Of a stretch of DNA of 64,000 nucleotides, positions 17,367-25,655 are shown one piece after another (positions within the stretch are counted from its first letter, which is position 1; every line of letters begins with the position of its first letter). This DNA comes from Arcobacter iocasae (GTDB lineage Bacteria; Campylobacterota; Campylobacteria; Campylobacterales; Arcobacteraceae). Made by a program: the position numbers and the translations under genes. The notes beneath the pieces were generated by a model. The model was given only the letters and a program-made list of their open reading frames with translations, was not told the origin of the DNA and ran no database searches. Where the stretch lies: the NCBI RefSeq assembly GCF_042214795.1, contig NZ_CP090177.1, positions 1,860,001 to 1,924,000 on the forward strand, read 5' to 3'.

Positions 17367-18383
17367 TTATCTAATAGGTGCTCCATATTGAAGACCACCA
17401 TCTTTCCAAAGTTTATTCAATCCTCTTTCAATTTTTAAAGGTGAATCTTTACCAACATTTCTATCAAATGATTCTCCATAGTTTCCAACTTGTTTGATAA
17501 CATTGTATGCCCATTTTGGATCTAATCCAAGGTTTTTACCAATATCACCAGTTACACCAAGAAGTCTTTGAATATTTGGATTTGTACTTTTTAACATATC
17601 ATCTACATTTTTAGAATTAACACCTAAATCTTCTGCATTTAACATTGCGATTTCAGTCCATTTTACGATATTGAACCATTTGTCATCACCTTGTCTAACT
17701 ACTGGTCCTAAAGGTTCTTTCGAAATGATTTCAGGAAGTACCATTGCTGAACTTGGGTCTTTTAATTGAGTTCTTAATGAATATAATTGTGAAGCATCAG
17801 AAGTTAAAGCATCACATCTACCTTCTTCAAAACCTTGAATTGATTGTGCTGATGTATCATAAGTAATAGGAGTATAGTCCATTTTGTTTGCTTTGAAATA
17901 ATCAGTTAAGTTAAGTTCAGTTGTTGTTCCTGCTTGGATACAAAAAGTTGCTCCACTTAATTCTTTTGCAGATTTAATACCTAATTTTTTTGATATTAAG
18001 AAACCTTGACCATCATAGTAATTTACACCTGTAAAGTTTAAACCTAATGAAGTATCTCTTGTAGCTGTCCAAGTAGTATTTCTAGCAAGTAAATCAATTT
18101 CACCACTTTGAAGTGCAGTAAATCTCTCTTTTGCATTTAAATGAGCATATTTAACTTTTGACGCATCACCTAATACAGCAGCAGCAACAGCTCTACAAAC
18201 ATCAACATCAATACCTTTCCAAACCCCATCTGAATCCGGAGCAGCAAAACCTGGAAGACCTGTGTTTAGTCCACAACTTAATTTTCCATTTTTAATAGTT
18301 GTATCTAATGTATCAGCAGATGATACAGTTGATGCAATAGCAAGGGCTGCAATACTTAAAGATAGTGTCTTTAGTAGTTTCAT
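17367..18383 (-). CDS. aapJ: Amino-acid ABC transporter periplasmic binding protein
   Basis: This 338-residue periplasmic protein has a signal peptide (residues 1-23, cut near SSADT). The solute-binding fold (SBP family 3) is seen in GKLSCGLNTGLPGFAAPDSDGVWKGIDVDVCRAVAAAVLGD and the nearby hinge motifs LNAKERFTALQSGEIDLLARNTTWT and FCIQAGTTTELNLTDYF. Length matches AapJ/BztA (about 340), larger than GlnH. It heads aapJQMP; a likely promoter with a -10 at about 18454-18459 lies upstream. It should bind a range of L-amino acids and deliver them to AapQM. Confidence 0.94.
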   Translation of the reverse strand: MKLLKTLSLSIAALAIASTVSSADTLDTTIKNGKLSCGLNTGLPGFAAPDSDGVWKGIDVDVCRAVAAAVLGDASKVKYAHLNAKERFTALQSGEIDLLARNTTWTATRDTSLGLNFTGVNYYDGQGFLISKKLGIKSAKELSGATFCIQAGTTTELNLTDYFKANKMDYTPITYDTSAQSIQGFEEGRCDALTSDASQLYSLRTQLKDPSSAMVLPEIISKEPLGPVVRQGDDKWFNIVKWTEIAMLNAEDLGVNSKNVDDMLKSTNPNIQRLLGVTGDIGKNLGLDPKWAYNVIKQVGNYGESFDRNVGKDSPLKIERGLNKLWKDGGLQYGAPIR

Positions 18384-18442
18384 TTTTAATCCTTTTTGTT
18401 AATTGTAAATTAATATTTAATTCATAAAAATTTTACTTGAGA

Positions 18443-18459
18443 ATCGTAGCATTATAATA
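18443..18459 (-). promoter_or_regulatory. Probable aapJ promoter (-10 and start region)
   Basis: On the minus strand the sequence reads TATTATAATGCTACGAT. The last 12 bases, TAATGCTACGAT, are identical to those at the gntR promoter (45269-45280), in the same position just after a -10-like hexamer. The leader to the aapJ start is about 60 bases. Confidence 0.55.
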
Positions 18460-18533
18460 GCAGAGCTGTATATTTTTTAACCAATTTTACATTTTATTGG
18501 GTAAAATTTGTGATTATGACATAAAATCAATAT

Positions 18534-18555
18534 TTACCCACTTTTTACCCACTTT
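18534..18555. repeat. Tandem 11-base repeat upstream of aapJ
   Basis: Two exact tandem copies of TTACCCACTTT lie about 150 bases before the aapJ start, with a related inverted core (TGGGTAAAAT) at about 18498-18507. One helical turn between copies suggests a regulator-binding site, but no family is recognised. The rest of the 227-base gap between aapJ and napD shows nothing else. Confidence 0.45.
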
Positions 18556-18610
18556 TTCTAAAAAAAATTTAGGATTTTTAATATTGTAAGAAAAAAAGTA
18601 ACAAAAAGTA

Positions 18611-18991
18611 CTATTTATCTTCTAGATGTTTTGAGAAACTGTACAAATCTTTTTTCTTTAAATCTCCATTATAAACAATTTTAGAGGGGTCAACATTGTC
18701 ATCTTTTAACATATTTGGAACAGCATCTGCATTATTTAGTACTTTTATATTTTCATCAAGTTCATCTTCACTATAAGCCATTTGCATATCAGCACTTATA
18801 ACATGAGGAATTGCTTCTATTACTTTTAGCTTTTCTAACTCCTCTTTTACACTAGCACCTTCAATAGTTATGATAACTCTTCCTTTTTCATCATGCATAT
18901 GATAATCACAAGCTTTACAGTTTTTTAAATCCTCTATCACTTGCTCTAAATATTTTGGTAGTGTTTGAACTACTATACTTGAAATGTTCAT
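18611..18991 (-). CDS. napD: NapD, chaperone for periplasmic nitrate reductase
   Basis: This 126-residue cytoplasmic protein has an N-terminal ferredoxin-like NapD fold: MNISSIVVQTLPKYLEQV, then GRVIITIEGASVKEELEKLKVIEAIPHVISADMQMAYSEDEL (about 42-83). NapD binds the Tat signal of NapA and holds back export until the molybdenum cofactor and cluster are inserted. Typical NapD is about 80-110 residues; here a charged C-terminal tail of some 40 residues (about 85-126) is added. It is the last gene of napAGHBFLD, starting 1 base after napL. Confidence 0.88.
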   Translation of the reverse strand: MNISSIVVQTLPKYLEQVIEDLKNCKACDYHMHDEKGRVIITIEGASVKEELEKLKVIEAIPHVISADMQMAYSEDELDENIKVLNNADAVPNMLKDDNVDPSKIVYNGDLKKKDLYSFSKHLEDK

Positions 18992-18992
18992 T

Positions 18993-19943
18993 TTATTCCT
19001 TTATTTTGTAATAGTTAATTTTATTATCGTCACTTGCTACTAAAATTTCATTATCATTTATAAATAAGATTTTAGTAAGTGTCATTCTATTTTCTTTTAA
19101 TTGATATAAATCTTTTTTTAATAAAGTATCAAAAATAGTTACATCATTATTCTCATTTGATGAGTAAGCTGCTAATTTTCCATTTGAGTTTAAAGCACAA
19201 GAATATATCAAAAAATTTGATTCTTTATAATATGTATCATTTTTTGAATAAAATACGGCTCTTCTATCTTGCCCTGCTGTTATTATTTTGCTATTTTTGT
19301 AATCTATTTGAAAGACATTATCTAAGTTTTGACCTGTGTAGGTTTTAAGTAAATTTCCTGTTGTAACATCACATAGTTTCAAATTTCCACTTTCATCTGC
19401 AATTAAAATATCTTTTTTGTTTTCACTTAGTGCAAAATAAGAGAATCTTGATTGGCTGATTTGTTTATCATATATAATTTTTTTCTTATTCACATTATAT
19501 AAGAGTAATTCATTACTTAGAAGTGAAAATACAATTTCCTCATCGTTTATAAATTTAGCCCGTGCAATAAACAAGTGTTTTGTATCAGAAATGATATTTC
19601 TTAGTTTTCCATTTTCAAAGATGTCAATTTTTCTTGCACCTTTTTTTCCTTGGGATAAAATTAAAACTTTATTGTTTAACACATCAATAGAGTATATTTT
19701 ACTATTACTAATCTCTCCCATAAAGTTTTTTATTTGTGGAATTGTGATATTTGAAATTAGTTTGAAATCTTTTAAACTAAAGGTATTTATTACCCCAGCA
19801 TTTGTTGAAACAAATAATTTATTATCATTTATTACTAAATCAGTTGTTCCTGCACTTATATTAAGTGTTTTTGTTGGCATTATTTCATTTGCGTTTAAAA
19901 AAGATATTATAAAAAGTATAAGTAAAGTTTTTACAGTATTCAT
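18993..19943 (-). CDS. napL: NapL, periplasmic WD40-like protein of the nap operon
   Basis: This 316-residue protein has a signal peptide (MNTVKTLLILFIISFLNANE) and then beta-propeller-like repeats with motifs such as TAGQDRRAVFYSKND and ILIADESGNLKLCDVTTGNLLKTYTG. I chose the ATG at 19943 rather than the in-frame ATG at 20006, because 19943 has an AGGAT ribosome site, gives a proper signal peptide and lies just after the napF stop. NapL is characteristic of Campylobacterota nap operons; its role in nitrate reduction is not settled, with maturation or electron-transfer support proposed. Confidence 0.85.
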   Translation of the reverse strand: MNTVKTLLILFIISFLNANEIMPTKTLNISAGTTDLVINDNKLFVSTNAGVINTFSLKDFKLISNITIPQIKNFMGEISNSKIYSIDVLNNKVLILSQGKKGARKIDIFENGKLRNIISDTKHLFIARAKFINDEEIVFSLLSNELLLYNVNKKKIIYDKQISQSRFSYFALSENKKDILIADESGNLKLCDVTTGNLLKTYTGQNLDNVFQIDYKNSKIITAGQDRRAVFYSKNDTYYKESNFLIYSCALNSNGKLAAYSSNENNDVTIFDTLLKKDLYQLKENRMTLTKILFINDNEILVASDDNKINYYKIKE

Positions 19944-19945
19944 TT

Positions 19946-20422
19946 TTATCCTATTTTTATTGCATTTGTTGGGCAAACTTTTAAACAAAATCCACAAGAA
20001 GTACAATCTTCATTTATTTGGGGTCTAAACATTCCTAAGAATTTTATAGCATCATCAAGACAAGGATCCTTACAAGAAAAACACATGGTTTGATTCCAGC
20101 TTAAGCATTCCAAAATATTTATTTCTATTTTTGCAGAGATATTTTTTTTATATTCCAGTTTTAAAACTTCACTTGGGCAAACTTTTGCACACTCATCACA
20201 AAAAGTACAACCACTATTTGTAAAATCTAGTTTTGGAGTTTTGTCTTTTTGAATAACTATAATATTTACTTCACAAGAGTTAGCACATAAGCCTTCACAT
20301 TTAATGCACTCACTTAAAAAGAGTGCTTCATTATTAAAATATGGTGGGCGAATTACTTTCTCTTGCTTTTCATTATTTTTAAATGAGGAAGCAAGAGAGC
20401 TAAATAGCTCTCTTCTTTTCAT
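19946..20422 (-). CDS. napF: NapF-type ferredoxin
   Basis: This 158-residue protein has cysteine clusters for [4Fe-4S] centres: CIKCEGLCANSCEV (about 37-50), CTFCDECAKVCP (about 72-83), CLSWNQTMCFSCKDPC (about 105-120) and CTSCGFCLKVCP (about 140-151). It begins MKRRELFSSLASS with no long hydrophobic stretch, so it probably stays in the cytoplasm. NapF is thought to help NapA maturation, possibly cluster loading. It lies 3 bases after napB and 2 bases before napL. Confidence 0.88.
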   Translation of the reverse strand: MKRRELFSSLASSFKNNEKQEKVIRPPYFNNEALFLSECIKCEGLCANSCEVNIIVIQKDKTPKLDFTNSGCTFCDECAKVCPSEVLKLEYKKNISAKIEINILECLSWNQTMCFSCKDPCLDDAIKFLGMFRPQINEDCTSCGFCLKVCPTNAIKIG

Positions 20423-20425
20423 AAT

Positions 20426-21034
20426 TTATTTTACACCTTCATCCATATTTTTGATTAGATTTGATGAATTTTTTTCACCATTTTCTCTAAAGTCAGCTTT
20501 GAAATTATTTCCAACAACTAGTTTTGTATCTGATTGAGGAGCATGACATTGGCTACAATTAAATCTTGCCCCTGCTAGATGTCCTAAATTTTTTTGTTCT
20601 GGAAGTTTTAAGTCACTTGTATTTACAATTATTTTACCATCTTTTACTATTCTACCACTTTGAGATAAAGAAGTTTTAGGTCTAAAATCTGTAAGGTGTG
20701 TTTTTGGAACAGGAACAGCTCCCATAGACTCTGCAACTGCTGGATCATGACACATGATACATTGATTATTATCTATAGTAATTGGTAACATTCCTTCAAC
20801 ATCATGGGGAATCATAGGTGGAGCATTTTCAAATGCTCTATCAATCTTTGTTGATGTTCCAGCTGGTGGTTTTGTATAATCTGTTTTGTCTGGAACAGTA
20901 GTTTTTTCAGTATAAATATCTACTTTTCTTAAGCCTAAAGACTCTTCTGAATAAGTTTTTTGAGCAATAGCACAACCTGTAACAAATATTGCAGTTATTG
21001 TTGCTAATCCTAAAGTTATTTTAGTAATTTTCAT
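20426..21034 (-). CDS. napB: NapB, diheme cytochrome c subunit of nitrate reductase
   Basis: This 202-residue periplasmic cytochrome has an N-terminal signal (MKITKITLGLATITAIFVTGCAIAQ) and two heme c sites, CIMCH (about 106) and CSQCH (about 160). It passes electrons from NapH/NapG to NapA. I use the ATG at 21034, with an AGGAGA site 6 bases before it that overlaps the napH stop, rather than the upstream ATG at 21058, which lies inside napH. The signal contains a lipobox-like VTGC, unusual for NapB. It is larger than the E. coli form (about 150), as in other Campylobacterota. Confidence 0.92.
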   Translation of the reverse strand: MKITKITLGLATITAIFVTGCAIAQKTYSEESLGLRKVDIYTEKTTVPDKTDYTKPPAGTSTKIDRAFENAPPMIPHDVEGMLPITIDNNQCIMCHDPAVAESMGAVPVPKTHLTDFRPKTSLSQSGRIVKDGKIIVNTSDLKLPEQKNLGHLAGARFNCSQCHAPQSDTKLVVGNNFKADFRENGEKNSSNLIKNMDEGVK

Positions 21035-21044
21035 TTTTTTTCTC

Positions 21045-21860
21045 CTATTTTTTTGCAAATCTATTGATTATTGAAAAATTTAAAGCATCATCTTCACAAA
21101 CTTCAATACATCTAGCACAATTAGTACACTCACCTGAAAGAACAGGAATTGAATCCTTCCCTATCATTGATAAAACTTGGTTCTCATGACATACCTCTTT
21201 GCACTTCATACATTCAGTGCATTTAATATGATTATGAGTAACTCTTAAAAAGCTATATTTTCCTACAAGTGAATAAAATCCACCAAGAGGACAAATATGT
21301 CCACACCATCCATTTTTTAAAACAAAAAGATCAAAAAGAAAAATGATAAGTATCGCAGCCCAACCAAATCCAAGACCAAAAACTAAACCTCTATGAACCA
21401 TAGATATAGGTGAAATAAATTCAAAAGCACCTACACCCAAGATAGTTGATAGTATTAAGCTTAAAGCCAAAACCCAATATCTCATATTTCTACTTGCAGG
21501 TTGTCTTTTTTGTATGGTGTCAAATCCTAATTTTCTTCTAATAAATGAACTTAAATCAGTTATTATATTAACAGGGCAAACCCATGAACAAAAAACTCTT
21601 CCTCCAAGAAAAAAATAAAACAGTGTTATTATTGATGCACCTATAATTATATTTGTTGATATTAAAGCACCTGCAAAAAGCATTTGCAAAACAGCAAAAG
21701 GGTCACTTAAAGGAATTGTTTCAAATATTAATGATGAACTTAAATTACCTTGTAAAATAGTTAACCCATAAATATTTGCAAAGATATATAAAGTCATAAT
21801 TGATATTTGACTTACTCGTCTTAAAATAAGATATCGGTTTTTTAAAATTATATTAGTCAT
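21045..21860 (-). CDS. napH: NapH, membrane quinol dehydrogenase subunit
   Basis: This 271-residue inner-membrane protein has about four helices (near 16-35, 55-85, 128-150 and 160-185), the cytoplasmic CxxxCP motifs CSWVCP and CGHICP typical of NapH/NosR proteins, and two C-terminal [4Fe-4S] binding motifs CTECMKCKEVCH and CTNCARCIEVCE. NapH oxidises menaquinol and passes electrons to NapG. No NapC is encoded in this operon, so NapGH is the likely sole quinol route. It overlaps the napG stop by 8 bases. Confidence 0.94.
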   Translation of the reverse strand: MTNIILKNRYLILRRVSQISIMTLYIFANIYGLTILQGNLSSSLIFETIPLSDPFAVLQMLFAGALISTNIIIGASIITLFYFFLGGRVFCSWVCPVNIITDLSSFIRRKLGFDTIQKRQPASRNMRYWVLALSLILSTILGVGAFEFISPISMVHRGLVFGLGFGWAAILIIFLFDLFVLKNGWCGHICPLGGFYSLVGKYSFLRVTHNHIKCTECMKCKEVCHENQVLSMIGKDSIPVLSGECTNCARCIEVCEDDALNFSIINRFAKK

Positions 21861-22635
21861 CTAATAAATCTCCCATATCATTTAAAGAATCAATTGCTTT
21901 ATCTTTACTTATTTTTGTTGTTGTTTTAATCTCTTTTGCATTTTTAACTCTTTTTTGATCTTCTTCATCCCAACCTTTTACATAATAATCGCCTGCTTTT
22001 CCAAGGGCAACTTCTCTAGGTAAGATAAAGATTGAAGCTTTTTGCGTAACACATGCTCTTTCACACAAACCACATCCTGTACAAACATCTGTATGAACAA
22101 CAGGTTTCATAAAAGAGTGTTTTCCTGTTCTTCCATTTTTCTCATATTCAATAGTAATAGCTTGACCTAATATTGGACAGGCTCTATAACATGCATCACA
22201 TTGTATACCCCAAAAAGCAATACAGCTTTGGCTATCTATAATGGCAACTCCCATTTGTGCACTATTTATGTCAAGTTTTCCGTTTGTGCTAACTAATTTC
22301 TCATCTAAAGCATTAGTTGGACAAGCAGGAACACATGGAATATCAATACACATATAACAAGGTATATCCCTTGGATTAAAAAATGGTGTTCCAAGAGGTT
22401 TATTATCTCCTGGTTTTGCCAGTTTTAGAGTATCAAATGGACAGGCTTCTACACATAATCCACATTTGATACATGTCGATAAAAAATCTTTTTCTTTTAG
22501 TGCACCTGGTGGTCTAAGTATTAATTTAGAGGCAGTTAATTCATCAACATAAGCACTCCAAATAAGACCACTAAGGCATACAAGACCTGCTGTTCTTGCA
22601 CTCTTTAAAAGAAATTCTCTTCTATCACTATTCAT
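21853..22635 (-). CDS. napG: NapG, Tat-exported iron-sulfur protein
   Basis: This 260-residue periplasmic ferredoxin-like protein begins MNSDRREFLLKSARTAG, a twin-arginine signal. Four [4Fe-4S] motifs follow, including CIKCGLCVEACP (about 55-66), CYMCIDIPCVPACP (about 92-105), CDACYRACP (about 146-154) and CTGCGLCERACV (about 184-195). It transfers electrons from NapH to NapB. It lies 11 bases after napA and overlaps napH. The Campylobacterota order napA-napG-napH is kept. Confidence 0.95.
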   Translation of the reverse strand: MNSDRREFLLKSARTAGLVCLSGLIWSAYVDELTASKLILRPPGALKEKDFLSTCIKCGLCVEACPFDTLKLAKPGDNKPLGTPFFNPRDIPCYMCIDIPCVPACPTNALDEKLVSTNGKLDINSAQMGVAIIDSQSCIAFWGIQCDACYRACPILGQAITIEYEKNGRTGKHSFMKPVVHTDVCTGCGLCERACVTQKASIFILPREVALGKAGDYYVKGWDEEDQKRVKNAKEIKTTTKISKDKAIDSLNDMGDLLDD

Positions 22636-22646
22636 TTTTTCTTCTT

Positions 22647-25469
22647 TTATGCTTTATATATTTTTACAGCACATTTTTTATAGTCTGTTTGTTTTGACAT
22701 TGGACAAGTTGCATCTAGACAAACTTTATTAATAAATACTTTTTCATCAAACCATGGAACAAAAATTAAACCTCTTGAAGGTCTATTTCTTCCTCTTGTT
22801 TCAATTCTAGCTTTTACTTTTCCTCGTCTTGATTCAACCCAAGCTAATTCACCTTGTTTTACATCATATTTTTTTGCATCAACTGGGTGCATATAACATA
22901 AGGCTTCTGGAACTGCTCTAAAAAGTTCTGGAACTCTCATTGTCATAGTTCCTGAATGCCAATGTTCTAAAACTCTTCCCGTACACATCCACACTGGATA
23001 CTCTTCATTTGGCATTTCTGGTGCATCCATATATGGTCTTGCAAATATTTTTGCTTTATTGATTAAAGGTTTTTTATCTTTATTTGTAATTCCATTTAAA
23101 TCTCCAAATGGAAGTGCTTTTGCAATTTTTCCATAAAAAGCATGAGAATTATTAGTTCCTGCTTCTTTTACTGCATGGGCAGCATATGGGTCATATTTAA
23201 CATTAAATCTCCATTGTGTCTCTTTCCCATCAACAACTGGCCATTTAAGTCCTCTTACTTTATGATAAGTATCAAAATCAGCTAAATCATGACCATGCCC
23301 TCTACCAAAACTAGCATACTCTTCGAATAAATATTTTTGAATAAAAAATCCATATCCATCAAATACTTTTCCATCACTTCCTACAACATTTCTTTTATCT
23401 CCAAATACTTCAGAGTTATCAAATCCTGCTTGAATTGGATCTTCTAAATCAGCTTTATAAGATTTTGCTTTGTCATTTGCAAATAAGATGTCATACATAG
23501 TTGTATTTTCTGTATAACCCATTTTTTTAGCTTCACTTATTACATCTGGAAGTTTTTTCTTACCACCTGTACTTAGTAGTGATTGTTCACCCCATAAGTC
23601 TTTTACCGTAAATCTTTTTGATAATTCAACCCATTGCCAAGTATCACTCATAGCATCACCTACTGGTAATACTTGTTGTCTCCAATGTTGAGTTCTTCTT
23701 TCAGCATTTCCATAAGCTCCCCATTTTTCATAAATCATAGCTGATGGTAAAATTAAATCAGATACTTTTGCAGAAATTCCAGGATAGCCATCACTTGTAA
23801 CAATAAAGTTATCCATTTGTCTTGCTGCTTTTATCCAATGAGAGGCACTAGCACTATCTTGGTATGGATTACAAACATTAACCCAAGCAAATTTCATAGA
23901 GCCATCTTCTAAGTCCCTATGAATTTTCATAATGTCTTGATGACCTTTTGGATTTAAAGTTCCTTGTGGAATTTGCCACACTTTTTCAGCAATACTTCTA
24001 TGTTTTGGATTTGCTACCATCATATCAGCTGGTAATCTATGTGCAAATGTTCCAACTTCTCTTGCCGTTCCACAAGCACTTGGTTGTCCTGTAAGTGAAA
24101 ATGCTCCCGAACCTGGTTTTGCTTGTTTATTTAATAAAAAGTGTACATTATAAGCTAAAGTATTTACCCATGAACCTCTTGTATGTTGATTCATTCCCAT
24201 AGTCCAAAAAGATACAACTTTTCTATTTTTTTCAATATAAAGGTCAGCTAACTCTTTGATTTTCTTTTTAAAATCTTCATCTGATTCATCAGGATTACCT
24301 TTTGATACTTGTGTAACATAATCAGCATTATATGGCTCTAAGAATTTTTTATACTCTTCAAAAGATATTTCCCAGTGTTTTAATCCAGCATTTTTATTAA
24401 CCATCATATCACCCTCTTTATATCCATAAGGAGCAAGTGCTGGTGCTTCATCTTTTGATACAACTTTTTGCATCTCTTTAGAGATAGTTTCCATCTCTTT
24501 ATCTGTATATTTACCTTCAACTATAGATTTTTCATCAGATCTTCTCATCCCATAACCCATGTTAACTGGGCTTGCTGCAAAGATAATGTTATTTTTAACA
24601 AAGTCCCAATCAATAGATTCTGGATTATTATAAACAATTTCTCTTGCAATATAATTCCATAGTGCTAAGTCTGAATTTGGTTTAAATATAATTTCAGTAT
24701 CAGCTAAATCTGATGTTCTATGTCTATAAGTTGAAAGATTTATAACTTTTACTTTATCTGGATTTGATAATTTTCTATCTGTAACTCTTGACCACAAAAT
24801 AGGGTGCATCTCTGCCATATTTGAACCCCATGACACAACCGTATCAGTTAATTCAATATCATCATAACAACCACTTGGCTCATCAATACCAAATGTTTGG
24901 TAAAATCCAACAACAGCACTTGCCATACAGTGTCTTGCATTTGGGTCAATTGCATTTGATCTAAATCCAGCTTTCATCATTTTTTGAGCTGCATAACCTT
25001 CCATAACTGTATATTGACCACTTGCAAATATACCAATTCCTTCAGGACCTTTTTCTTTTAGAGCTTTTTTCATATGAAATTCCATTTCATCAAATGCTCT
25101 TTCCCAAGAAATAGGTGTAAATTCACCATTTTTATCAAATTCACCTTTTTGGTTAACTCTTAATAATGGTTGTTTTAATCTATCTGCACCATACATGATT
25201 TTTGCATTGAAGTACCCTTTAATACAATTAAGTCCTCTATTTACTGGAGCTGCAGGGTCACCTTTTACTGCAACGATTTTACCGCCTTTAGTTGCAAGCA
25301 TAATCCCACAACCAGTACCACAAAATCTACATGCAGCCTTATCCCATCTCCAGCCACCTTCAGCTTCGTTTGCTTTTGCTTGAACAGCAGTTGGTACATT
25401 CATACCAATAGCTGCTGCTGCACTTGCTGCTGCTGAGCTTTTTAAGAATTCTCTTCTTGATAATGTCAT
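22647..25469 (-). CDS. napA: NapA, catalytic subunit of periplasmic nitrate reductase
   Basis: This 940-residue periplasmic enzyme reduces nitrate to nitrite. It has the Tat signal MTLSRREFLKSSAAASAAAA (residues 1-20), the [4Fe-4S] ligands C47, C50, C54 and C82, and the molybdenum-coordinating C181 in ARHCMASAVVGFYQ. The bis-MGD binding domains fill the rest, with typical stretches WTMGMNQHTRGSWVN, SGAFSLTGQPSACGTAREVG and PSAMIYEKWGAYGNAERRTQ. Length is that of the Campylobacterota form (about 925-940), longer than E. coli NapA (828). It heads napAGHBFLD. An FNR-type site is centred at -41.5 of a predicted start. Confidence 0.98.
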   Translation of the reverse strand: MTLSRREFLKSSAAASAAAAIGMNVPTAVQAKANEAEGGWRWDKAACRFCGTGCGIMLATKGGKIVAVKGDPAAPVNRGLNCIKGYFNAKIMYGADRLKQPLLRVNQKGEFDKNGEFTPISWERAFDEMEFHMKKALKEKGPEGIGIFASGQYTVMEGYAAQKMMKAGFRSNAIDPNARHCMASAVVGFYQTFGIDEPSGCYDDIELTDTVVSWGSNMAEMHPILWSRVTDRKLSNPDKVKVINLSTYRHRTSDLADTEIIFKPNSDLALWNYIAREIVYNNPESIDWDFVKNNIIFAASPVNMGYGMRRSDEKSIVEGKYTDKEMETISKEMQKVVSKDEAPALAPYGYKEGDMMVNKNAGLKHWEISFEEYKKFLEPYNADYVTQVSKGNPDESDEDFKKKIKELADLYIEKNRKVVSFWTMGMNQHTRGSWVNTLAYNVHFLLNKQAKPGSGAFSLTGQPSACGTAREVGTFAHRLPADMMVANPKHRSIAEKVWQIPQGTLNPKGHQDIMKIHRDLEDGSMKFAWVNVCNPYQDSASASHWIKAARQMDNFIVTSDGYPGISAKVSDLILPSAMIYEKWGAYGNAERRTQHWRQQVLPVGDAMSDTWQWVELSKRFTVKDLWGEQSLLSTGGKKKLPDVISEAKKMGYTENTTMYDILFANDKAKSYKADLEDPIQAGFDNSEVFGDKRNVVGSDGKVFDGYGFFIQKYLFEEYASFGRGHGHDLADFDTYHKVRGLKWPVVDGKETQWRFNVKYDPYAAHAVKEAGTNNSHAFYGKIAKALPFGDLNGITNKDKKPLINKAKIFARPYMDAPEMPNEEYPVWMCTGRVLEHWHSGTMTMRVPELFRAVPEALCYMHPVDAKKYDVKQGELAWVESRRGKVKARIETRGRNRPSRGLIFVPWFDEKVFINKVCLDATCPMSKQTDYKKCAVKIYKA

Positions 25470-25511
25470 CTTATCTCCTTTGAAAAGTTTAAGTCAATTT
25501 CTAACTTCCTA

Positions 25512-25553
25512 ATTCTAACTATTATAATTCACATAATCCTTGACTTTAATCAA
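25512..25553 (-). promoter_or_regulatory. napA promoter with FNR/Crp-type activator box
   Basis: The box at 25540-25553 reads TTGACTTTAATCAA and matches TTGAT-N4-ATCAA at 9 of 10 positions; its centre is 25546.5. A -10 hexamer TAGAAT (minus strand) occupies 25512-25517. If transcription starts at 25505, the hexamer is exactly -12 to -7 and the box exactly -41.5, the class II FNR position. The start codon is at 25469. Confidence 0.65.
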
Positions 25554-25655
25554 TTTTTATAAGTTTTAATTAAGGAGTGTTTTTGTCCTATTACTTTTGT
25601 GTTATATTTTGTTATAATAAATCAAAAAATTTATAGATATTATTTTGGAGTTTAT

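Noticed and set aside
19943..20006. Longer N-terminus for NapL starting at 20006
   Set aside because: It would overlap napF by about 60 bases and add a non-signal segment before a perfect signal peptide that has its own ribosome site.
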